This document shows positions 1 through 4,600 of a DNA stretch of 5,194 bases, piece by piece. Positions within the stretch are counted from its first letter, which is position 1. Every line of letters starts with the position of its first letter. The stretch is from Candidatus Nitrosopolaris rasttigaisensis (GTDB lineage: Archaea > Thermoproteota > Nitrososphaeria > Nitrososphaerales > Nitrososphaeraceae). The translations under genes and the position numbers were made by a program. The stretch is taken from contig CAKOFP010000224.1 in assembly GCA_933226995.1 (NCBI GenBank), positions 1-5,194 on the forward strand, read 5' to 3'. A model generated the notes under the pieces. That model saw only the letters and a list, made by a program, of their open reading frames with translations, ran no database searches and was not told the DNA's origin.

Positions 1-115
1 CTCTCTTTCTTTCCCGCCTAATAGATCCATATGCATATTTTTCTTTTAATCATGTGGGGTAGTACAAAGCCTATGCTAACCGGATTTCCTCGAAAGGATA
101 ATGGCTTTCATTGAA

Positions 116-123
116 TTTATATA
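116..123 (+). promoter_or_regulatory. Archaeal TATA box (TTTATATA)
   Basis: The octamer TTTATATA matches the archaeal TATA-box consensus, and GAA directly precedes it. Archaeal transcription normally starts about 25 bases downstream, here near 145-150. That is upstream of the possible start at 187 and of the intact ORF at 284. It is the best promoter match in the window by eye. No matching coding frame begins exactly at the predicted start, so the transcript would have a leader of about 40 bases if TTG 187 is used. Confidence 0.5.
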
Positions 124-283
124 CCTTATTCAATTTTCAAACATCGTAGCTAAAATATTAACTTATCACATGATAGGTACAATAATTTGCCACCTCATTG
201 GGTTCACTTCGTCAAAGGCCCAGCTATAGTCACTCCCCTAGGTACTGGGAAAAGACGTATCTAATACCCAAGTCTGTGTAGAA

Positions 284-487
284 ATGGCATCAGTTCTAGT
301 TGCAAAATTGATATCAAAGGTGGCAAGAGAAACCTCAGACGATGATTTAGTTAGTCGCATCCAACATAAACGTGAAAATAAGTTCAACCAAGGCGAAACC
401 TTAGATGAGGGCACCTTTGCTTTTATGCATTGGCTGTCAAATCTTAGTATTGCCGAAGTAACCATCCCTAATGTAGAGCCGTATTGA
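284..487 (+). CDS. Small hypothetical protein, possibly the 3' part of a frameshifted gene
   Basis: This 67-codon ORF starts at ATG 284 and stops at TGA 485. The product is hydrophilic and probably helical, with an acidic patch (ETSDDD) and a basic stretch (HKRENK). I do not recognise a family. There is no Shine-Dalgarno site before ATG 284, and the frame is open upstream to 242. A second frame (TTG 187 to about 252, preceded by TAGGT) reads like coding sequence up to GTGK. It would join this one as GTGKDVSNTQV if one A were removed from AAAA 250-253, giving about 99 residues behind the TATA box at 116. After the TGA the frame stays open a further 21 codons to TAA 551, with a CEDC motif. An antisense ORF over 238-549 looks like a shadow. 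The alternatives are a genuine short gene, a pseudogene, or chance. Confidence 0.35.
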   Translation: MASVLVAKLISKVARETSDDDLVSRIQHKRENKFNQGETLDEGTFAFMHWLSNLSIAEVTIPNVEPY

Positions 488-549
488 CAAAATATGGTAG
501 CAAGAGTAAGGAAAAATAATTGCGAAGATTGTAAAGCAAATTCTAGCAA

Positions 550-672
550 TTAATCGTGTCGGGTTTCATAAATCATTTGCTCAAAATTTTCCTTTGTAGT
601 TATATCGATCTTACCATGATCGTCGTAACTAGATAAATTTCTAAGGGCGACTTGTCTTGTTCGTCGAGCGCT
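550..672 (-). pseudogene. Possible C-terminal gene remnant
   Basis: On the - strand, 40 codons are open between TAG (675-673) and TAA (552-550). The end reads like a real protein C-terminus, with GKIDITTKENFEQMIYE followed by TRHD. No ATG, GTG or TTG lies near its 5' end; the only ATG is close to the C-terminus. A neighbouring frame over about 657-707 (ending ACDADRALDEQDKS) could be its N-terminal continuation after a one-base change near 655-665. The stop codon overlaps the TAA that ends the opposing + strand frame, so the two frames converge at ATTAAT. I know of no family for it. A frame of this length can arise by chance, so it is a low-confidence remnant. Confidence 0.27.
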
Positions 673-703
673 CTATCCGCATCGCATGCTATGATGTTAT
701 CAA

Positions 704-709
704 TTTAAA
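704..709 (+). promoter_or_regulatory. Possible weak TATA box for the phosphoesterase
   Basis: TTTAAA lies 59-64 bases before the preferred start at 768. Transcription from it would begin near 730-735 and leave a leader of about 35 bases. It is a weak match to the TATA consensus and the BRE is unclear. It is listed only because nothing better lies between 550 and 768. Confidence 0.25.
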
Positions 710-759
710 CGCTCATGAAGCAAAAAGACAATAGTATTAAGAGCCCGTGTGTGCCGTAT

Positions 760-764
760 AGGTG
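760..764 (+). promoter_or_regulatory. Ribosome binding site (AGGTG) that decides the phosphoesterase start
   Basis: AGGTG ends 3 bases before ATG 768 and matches the anti-Shine-Dalgarno tail of archaeal 16S rRNA (GGAGGTGA). The other possible start, GTG 762, lies inside this site and directly follows an in-frame TAG at 759. ATG 768 is therefore preferred, and the protein then begins MQIVQVSDIH. Confidence 0.4.
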
Positions 765-767
765 CAA

Positions 768-1523
768 ATGCAAATAGTTCAAGTATCAGATATTCATATT
801 GGCGAAAGTTATTTCAAACAAGATGTCTTTGATACTCTAGTTGATGAGGTTAACAATAAGTTAAAGCCGGATGCGATAATCATCACAGGCGATCTCACTG
901 ATGAAGGGTTACTATATCAGTTTGAACGTGCCCGTGCGGAACTTAGCAGGTTTAACTGCTCTAACATAATAGTTTTAGCAGGAAATCATGATTATCGTCA
1001 TACTGGCTATCTACTTCTCAAGAAATTATTTCCGTCCCCGAAAGAGATCTATGAGTTTGATGACGATGTAATATTGCTGACTATTAGCACGGCTCGTCCT
1101 GACAGAGACGAAGGAGAGGTGGGATATAGGCAGAACTTGTGGATGGAAAAGGTCCTGAGTAAATATGACAACAAAACAAAGATTATTGCAATGCACCACC
1201 ATTTGATAGGGATTCCGGATACAGGTACCGATAAGAATGTTGTTTTTGATGCTGGCGACACTTTAAGGGCATGTTTTCAATCTAAAGTCAATTTAGTTCT
1301 CTGTGGTCATAAACATAGACCCTGGGTTTGGAAACTAGGTGCTTTGGAAATTGCATATGCTGGAACAGCGTCGTCAACTCGATTTAGAGGATTTTTTGAA
1401 TGCTCTTACAATATTATAGACATTAAGAATGGAAAGTCTAATGTTGACATAAAGATAGTGGGAGGCAAAAGGTTACCCCTTTCGGATCTAGTCGAAAGAT
1501 ATAAACCATATTTTGAAAGCTGA
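768..1523 (+). CDS. Calcineurin-like metallophosphoesterase (class III phosphodiesterase/CpdA-like)
   Basis: This is a 251-residue soluble hydrolase with the full set of dimetal-centre motifs of the Metallophos superfamily. From ATG 768 they are D8-x-H10 in VSDIHIG, G41-D42 in GDLTDEG, G72-N73-H74-D75, the histidine motif MHHH at about 142-145, and G180-H181-x-H183. Such proteins bind two divalent metals and hydrolyse phosphomonoesters or phosphodiesters. The motif order and length fit the CpdA/Icc-type cyclic-nucleotide phosphodiesterase-like group, but sequence alone does not fix the substrate. No signal peptide or membrane segment is seen, so it is probably cytoplasmic. The start could be GTG 762 (two more residues), but AGGTG at 760-764 favours ATG 768. 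It stands alone on this strand, so no operon partner points to a function. The superfamily call is very secure and the specific activity is open. Confidence 0.95.
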   Translation: MQIVQVSDIHIGESYFKQDVFDTLVDEVNNKLKPDAIIITGDLTDEGLLYQFERARAELSRFNCSNIIVLAGNHDYRHTGYLLLKKLFPSPKEIYEFDDDVILLTISTARPDRDEGEVGYRQNLWMEKVLSKYDNKTKIIAMHHHLIGIPDTGTDKNVVFDAGDTLRACFQSKVNLVLCGHKHRPWVWKLGALEIAYAGTASSTRFRGFFECSYNIIDIKNGKSNVDIKIVGGKRLPLSDLVERYKPYFES

Positions 1524-1704
1524 TAACTTTCTCATTTTTTGGAATTCCAGACCCGTTAATCTGTTGATAACAATTCCTGCTATTCATCAAACCGTTTATC
1601 CCATATTGTGCTGCCACAGTCAGCCAGCTCACAAGAGTTTTTGCAAAAGCACTAGTTGCTACAGAGCCGACTAGTGCAAAAAATACAATAAATACAAATG
1701 GCAA
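1438..1704 (-). CDS. Doubtful small membrane-type ORF
   Basis: This 88-codon ORF starts at TTG 1704, two codons after a TAA, and its last 86 bases run antisense through the 3' end of the phosphoesterase. The N-terminus is hydrophobic: PFVFIVFFALVGSVATSAFA resembles a membrane anchor or signal peptide with an AFA cleavage-like site, followed by a polar stretch. The TTG start has no ribosome binding site and no clear TATA box. The part inside the phosphoesterase gene is probably only a shadow. It could be a small membrane protein, a truncated gene whose end was lost, or chance. I recognise no family. Confidence 0.18.
   Translation of the reverse strand: MPFVFIVFFALVGSVATSAFAKTLVSWLTVAAQYGINGLMNSRNCYQQINGSGIPKNEKVISFQNMVYIFRLDPKGVTFCLPLSLCQH
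1535..1540 (+). terminator. Possible U-tract terminator after the phosphoesterase
   Basis: A run of six T lies 11 bases after the TGA of the phosphoesterase, with no strong hairpin before it. Archaeal transcription commonly ends at U-rich tracts without a stem, so this is a reasonable but weak terminator. Confidence 0.3.
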
Positions 1705-2003
1705 CAGTTACTAAAAGTTGTAGTTGACGATCAAGGGACATGCTGTGGTATTGCTCCTCTACTGATCAGTGTGTGTTTTCACAAATAATATCCACAGTTA
1801 AGTCAGATCACTAGGATGAAATCGCAGTCGGTTCTATACTCAGAAAATTATGGCAAATTGTGCGTGTGTCATCGACGCTAATACTAGTACAAGCAGAATC
1901 GCCCAACAGTCTTAATAATTTCCGCAGTTTTCTTTACTCCTTTATTACTGCACGAAACTGCACTCTTCTGTTAGCCACACTTTCATACGCTCGACCAACA
2001 TCA
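1705..2003. other. Intergenic stretch without a supported gene
   Basis: No ORF with a credible start was found on either strand. On the - strand, directly downstream of the glycosyltransferase, a frame over 1934-2008 reads GHDDVGRAYESVANRR and then QFRAVIKE before TAA. It would become the glycosyltransferase tail if one base were removed from the C run at 2009-2012. The + strand frame over about 1817-2014 appears to be its shadow. No hairpin terminator or repeat stands out. Confidence 0.4.
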
Positions 2004-2885
2004 TCATGCCCCTAGAATATCTTTTCGGAATCTTGCTAGCGCAGGATAACGCTCATAAAGTTTTATTCTATTTATTGACAAGCCCTTCTGTCGTTCATAA
2101 GGTGAAACGAAATTATTCTCTTGATGGTATGCTGTAGCACCATTTTCGAAAACTAGCTTTGTACCATTTTCAAAAAGGCGCTGTCCGAATTCTATATCCT
2201 CATAGCCATAATTCCCATTGAATCCCTCATCCCATAGTCCGATATCGAGAGCATCGTCACGCCAATATGCCACATTACCGCCATGAAAACAATTACCTGG
2301 AAAGGGGTGACTCCTTAATTGTGTGAGTTCAGGAATTCTCTTGTCTCTACGGCTGCCTAGTACCGTATTTGAAATACTACAGATTGCCGGAAGTGACGAT
2401 ATCAAATGGAAGTTGCGAACAATGTCTTCAGGTTGAATTGTTCTTGCTTCCACAAATTTTCGAAGCCCAATCGTCGCAATTGTGGCTGATTTATGAAACC
2501 AGCCCATGTGTGACTCTAGGAATCTACGAGGACATATCATGTCCGAGTCGAGGGAGACAATAACATCACCTTTCGCGACATCTATCCCAGCATTTCTAGA
2601 GCTTGCTGGCCCAAATCCGTTATTAGAAATATTTACTAATTTGATGTTTAGTTCTCCTTTGTACTGCTCAGCGATCAATTTTGGATCGGCATGATTAGCA
2701 TCAGCCACGATAATGACCTCAAATCGGTCCTTTGAGTAAGTTTGTTGAGTCAGGCTTGCAATAGTCCTAGCAAGTAGATCATATCCCTCGTGAAAGGGAA
2801 TAGCTATGCTTGCAAATAATTCGTGCTTAACTGGTTCCTTTTTAACTTTATGTTCTATATCAGCGTAGTCATTAAATAATCTCAA
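2004..2885 (-). CDS. Family 2 glycosyltransferase (GT-A fold, chondroitin-polymerase-like C-terminal half)
   Basis: This 293-residue enzyme transfers a sugar from a nucleotide-sugar donor to a glycan acceptor. Family 2 features run in order: the nucleotide-binding start SIAIPFHEGYDLLARTIASL (26-45), FEVIIVAD (55-62), the SSRNAG segment (95-100), the metal-binding DSD (113-115) after GDVIVSL, GNCFHGGNVAYWRDD (197-211), the acceptor/catalytic GYEDIEFGQRLF (227-238) and AYHQE (252-256). The HGGN, GYED and YHQE elements resemble KfoC-type chondroitin polymerases and galactosyltransferase C-terminal domains, so a hexosamine- or uronate-containing polymer is possible but unproven. No membrane segment is seen. 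The start is TTG 2885, directly after an in-frame TAA; no later ATG occurs before residue 116. The acetyltransferase lies 432 bases upstream on the same strand. The C-terminus may be shortened by a frameshift (see findings). Confidence 0.93.
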   Translation of the reverse strand: MRLFNDYADIEHKVKKEPVKHELFASIAIPFHEGYDLLARTIASLTQQTYSKDRFEVIIVADANHADPKLIAEQYKGELNIKLVNISNNGFGPASSRNAGIDVAKGDVIVSLDSDMICPRRFLESHMGWFHKSATIATIGLRKFVEARTIQPEDIVRNFHLISSLPAICSISNTVLGSRRDKRIPELTQLRSHPFPGNCFHGGNVAYWRDDALDIGLWDEGFNGNYGYEDIEFGQRLFENGTKLVFENGATAYHQENNFVSPYERQKGLSINRIKLYERYPALARFRKDILGA

Positions 2886-2891
2886 TTATAG

Positions 2892-2903
2892 CTAGCTCGC
2901 TAG
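2892..2903. repeat. Small inverted repeat (CTAGC-TC-GCTAG) before the glycosyltransferase
   Basis: Perfect 5-base arms surround a 2-base spacer, 7 bases upstream of TTG 2885 on the - strand. By position it would lie in the short mRNA leader, between the candidate TATA box and the start. It could be a small operator or a leader hairpin. An element this short also occurs by chance. Confidence 0.25.
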
Positions 2904-2930
2904 ATGCAATTTTGTTATCCGGTCTTAATA

Positions 2931-2940
2931 GGTATAAACT
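2931..2940 (-). promoter_or_regulatory. Candidate TATA box for the glycosyltransferase
   Basis: Read on the - strand this is AGTTTATACC, with TTTATA as the core and an A-rich stretch (GTAAA) upstream that could serve as BRE. Transcription would begin near 2908, about 23 bases before the TTG start. Having its own promoter here would make the glycosyltransferase independent of the acetyltransferase. The same bases on the + strand read GGTATAAACT, so the site could also work in the opposite direction. Confidence 0.4.
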
Positions 2941-3317
2941 TTTACGTTTCATGTTCAACCATTTATGAGCACACAAAAAATACGGCACATAGTTTAGCAC
3001 TTCTCTACAGAGCAGGAAGCCGCGTGGTGTTTATGTCACTGCATTTCAAACTAAAAGACCCGAAATAGTGCCATATATGCCCGAAAGTACTAACCTTGAC
3101 TTCTGATAAATAGTCAGTCCCATTTCCTAGCTCAGGCAGATGGATAGTAATAAACGGTAATAATCCAAGGATATGCCAGCAATTTGTAAACGAAATCACA
3201 CGATATGTTCTAACTTTGAAAGTCTATACTATTTCTGCTCCAAGTTACAAGATGGCCGCCAAGCTCAAGTAATCTGTTTTAATTTTCTATGAAGCGGAAA
3301 TAATCATTTGTATTGCA

Positions 3318-3791
3318 TTAATCGTGTATATGCTGAATTTTCATACTATTACCGTGATAGGAGTAACCAATCTTTTCGTAGAAAGGAATATTCTCATCTG
3401 AACAATCGAGTACTGTTCTTACGCATCGCATTATCGATGCTTGTTCGGTAGCGTAGTTTACAAGTTTGAATCCAATGCCTTTCCTCTGATACTCAGCCCT
3501 CACTGCTACATCTTCGATATGGGCTACCCGTCCTCCACCGAAAATGAATTTTGGTTCGACAAGGAGCGTTGTTGTTCCTATTATCAAACCTTGGTTTATG
3601 CCATCTTGGACAACGGCAACAAATATTCTGTGGAGTGGATTTGATTTTATCTCTTCTAATATCGCTTTGGCGGCTGGTTTACCGAGACCTCCAACGGGAG
3701 CTAAATTCTCTAGCACCTCTAATAATCCACCACTTTCAATATCGTTTTCTTCTATTTCACGTATTGTATAATTTATAGAGGGGTAAGACAT
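3318..3791 (-). CDS. GNAT acetyltransferase, Gna1-like (probable glucosamine-6-phosphate N-acetyltransferase)
   Basis: This 157-residue protein closely follows the layout of eukaryotic Gna1, which acetylates glucosamine-6-phosphate with acetyl-CoA on the way to UDP-GlcNAc. Motifs in order: IREIEENDIESG at 10-21, the substrate and core strand HIEDVAV (91-97), the acetyl-CoA pyrophosphate loop QRKGIG (102-107), and LDCSDENIPFYEK (128-140) with GYS then M150. In yeast Gna1 the matching stretches read HIEDIAV, QGQGLG and LDCDEKNVKFYEK (from memory), and the tyrosine equivalent to Y138 acts on the CoA thiolate. Length matches the roughly 160-residue family, so the gene is complete. The start is ATG 3791; the ribosome binding site is weak. 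No signal peptide or membrane segment is seen, so it is cytoplasmic. Other GNAT substrates remain possible, but the HIED plus LDCxxxNxxFYEK pairing argues for a sugar phosphate. Confidence 0.92.
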   Translation of the reverse strand: MSYPSINYTIREIEENDIESGGLLEVLENLAPVGGLGKPAAKAILEEIKSNPLHRIFVAVVQDGINQGLIIGTTTLLVEPKFIFGGGRVAHIEDVAVRAEYQRKGIGFKLVNYATEQASIMRCVRTVLDCSDENIPFYEKIGYSYHGNSMKIQHIHD

Positions 3792-3818
3792 GTCTACTCT
3801 CAGCCTAAGACCATCCGT

Positions 3819-3833
3819 TCGTTGTTACAACGA
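3819..3833. repeat. 15-bp inverted repeat upstream of the acetyltransferase, candidate operator
   Basis: TCGTTGT and ACAACGA form perfect 7-base arms around one base. The site lies 28-42 bases before ATG 3791, where the promoter of the acetyltransferase would be expected, and no clear TATA box is present nearby. This symmetry and position fit a dimeric regulator site. No regulator gene is in the window, so the role is inferred. Confidence 0.4.
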
Positions 3834-3914
3834 GTGTTTTCAACTTTTCTATCGATTGAATCGTCTTCGATCTCTCCATGTTATACTAACCAGCGAGGAC
3901 AGAGTTAATTATCT

Positions 3915-4112
3915 TTATGATTTCTTCAAAGCCACGACGATCAACCGGAATCCAATTCCCACCTTATTAATGGCATAAAAAAAACAAACAAAATACACAT
4001 ATATATGGCCGAAATTGTCAGTTTTCTCGGAATCCTTCCTTTTCCGCCGAGAAGCTTTACAGTCACAATCATCTAGTATACAAACTATCTTAGGTAGCTC
4101 TTCAGGCTTCAC
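3915..4112 (-). CDS. Doubtful small ORF with a charged CDC-containing N-terminus
   Basis: This 65-codon ORF starts at GTG 4112. The first 32 residues look protein-like (KPEELPKIVCILDDCDCKAS followed by RRKRKDSEKTDN), while the rest is hydrophobic and encoded partly by a T-rich tract. Just upstream, ATG 4122 has an excellent AAAGGAG site four bases before it (4127-4133), but its frame ends after six codons (MQQSEA). Removing one base from the A3 run (4113-4115 on the + strand) would fuse ATG 4122 to this frame as MQQVKPEELP. It may be a frameshifted small gene, a leader peptide plus shadow, or chance. I recognise no family. Overlapping + strand frames are S/L-rich shadows. Confidence 0.25.
   Translation of the reverse strand: MKPEELPKIVCILDDCDCKASRRKRKDSEKTDNFGHIYVYFVCFFYAINKVGIGFRLIVVALKKS
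3977..3993 (-). terminator. U-rich tract on the minus strand
   Basis: On the - strand this stretch reads TTTTGTTTG followed by eight T, a typical archaeal U-rich termination signal for leftward transcription. It falls inside the doubtful 3915-4112 frame, which argues that any real leftward gene ends before it. It would also insulate the acetyltransferase from transcripts coming from the right. Confidence 0.3.
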
Positions 4113-4126
4113 TTTGTTGCATACTG

Positions 4127-4133
4127 CTCCTTT
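4127..4133 (-). promoter_or_regulatory. Strong Shine-Dalgarno (AAAGGAG) before ATG 4122
   Basis: AAAGGAG sits four bases before an ATG on the - strand (4122-4120). It is the best ribosome binding site seen in the window. The frame it serves is only six codons long as the sequence stands, which makes the spot suspicious for an indel or a leader peptide. Confidence 0.35.
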
Positions 4134-4246
4134 GCAACTCCTATTATACGGATCGAGTATTACTTAGAAGTACAATTCTTATAGGTATTACAGTTATACC
4201 TGGAGTTGGAGTCCACCTGTTAGTAACAATGCAAGCCAGAAAGACC

Positions 4247-4257
4247 ATTATATATAA
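4247..4257 (+). promoter_or_regulatory. Archaeal TATA box (ATTATATATAA)
   Basis: A consensus-like TATA box lies with its centre about 29 bases before ATG 4281. In archaea this spacing places the transcription start at or just before that ATG, giving a leaderless mRNA. This spacing is the main support for the small ORF that follows. Confidence 0.42.
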
Positions 4258-4263
4258 CTAACT

Positions 4264-4280
4264 TCTAGATTTTGTCTAGA
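4264..4280. repeat. Paired TCTAGA sites just upstream of ATG 4281
   Basis: Two identical palindromic hexamers TCTAGA flank five bases (TTTTG) and end immediately before ATG 4281. Lying between a TATA box and the predicted transcription start, they could be an operator, though short palindromes are common. Confidence 0.25.
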
Positions 4281-4397
4281 ATGAATTTTTATTATTTGCG
4301 TCAGTATTTTAATGCAGTCGTCAACAAAAATCTTCATCAGTACGAACTCATATCGTTCTTCAAAAAATTATTGGGAATTAAATCAAGGCAGAATTGA
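4281..4397 (+). CDS. Candidate leaderless small protein (38 aa)
   Basis: ATG 4281 opens a 38-codon frame ending at TGA 4395. The product MNFYYLRQYFNAVVNKNLHQ continues YELISFFKKLLGIKSRQN; it is aromatic-rich, basic at the end and could form an amphipathic helix. No Shine-Dalgarno site is present, but a TATA box about 29 bases upstream fits leaderless expression. The frame would continue into the overlapping 4312-4527 frame if one A were removed from the A6 run near 4355, giving about 80 residues. I recognise no family. Support rests on promoter spacing and composition only. Confidence 0.3.
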   Translation: MNFYYLRQYFNAVVNKNLHQYELISFFKKLLGIKSRQN

Positions 4398-4527
4398 TTC
4401 TTGCGGTGTAGGGTTCCTTGATGTGTATGCTCGTGCCGGTACCACTAGATTCAAATTCCTTTATTTGGCCTGTTCACAATTAACACTAGATTATTCCCAA
4501 TTGATTGAGTCAAGTCGATGTAATTGA
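4312..4527 (+). CDS. Doubtful 71-aa ORF, perhaps the continuation of the frame at 4281
   Basis: The ORF runs from ATG 4312 to TGA 4525 and has no ribosome binding site. Its middle (GRIDSCGVGFLDVYARAG) looks protein-like, while its start (SSTKIFISTNSYRSS) looks like an out-of-frame reading of the 4281 ORF. It is best seen as the possible second half of a frameshifted gene that begins at 4281. No family is recognised. Confidence 0.22.
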   Translation: MQSSTKIFISTNSYRSSKNYWELNQGRIDSCGVGFLDVYARAGTTRFKFLYLACSQLTLDYSQLIESSRCN

Positions 4528-4600
4528 TGAGATCGTCTATATTTGTCCGGAGGTTTGTCATTCTGTCATAATCGTACTACTGCCTCACTTCTTTCAACTA

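Larger units (their letters stand above)
2886..3317. other. Intergenic region between acetyltransferase and glycosyltransferase, no secure gene
   Basis: It holds the glycosyltransferase promoter region near its left end. A - strand ORF (GTG 3199 to TAG 3005, 64 codons) has no ribosome binding site and an unconvincing composition. On the + strand, ATG 2965 lies about 29 bases after TATAAA 2933-2938. It opens a 10-codon frame (MSTQKIRHIV), followed in another frame by RKPRGVYVTAFQTKRPE and more up to TGA 3107-3109. Neither strand is convincing. Random open frames of this length are expected at this base composition. Confidence 0.4.

Noticed and set aside
238..549. 103-codon minus-strand ORF
   Set aside because: It is rich in S, L, F and T, lacks a ribosome binding site and lies opposite a better protein-like frame, so it looks like a shadow.
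1049..1261. Minus-strand ORF of 70 codons
   Set aside because: It is entirely antisense to the secure metallophosphoesterase.
2369..2694. Two plus-strand ORFs
   Set aside because: Both are antisense to the glycosyltransferase, whose motifs are intact.
3005..3199. Minus-strand ORF of 64 codons between acetyltransferase and glycosyltransferase
   Set aside because: It has a GTG start without a ribosome binding site, an unremarkable composition and a length within chance expectation.
3441..3778. Three plus-strand ORFs
   Set aside because: All lie antisense to the Gna1-like gene and have shadow-like composition.
3790..3978. Plus-strand ORF of 62 codons
   Set aside because: Its ATG overlaps the acetyltransferase start palindrome AGACATGTCT. 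It has no ribosome binding site or TATA box and no family resemblance.
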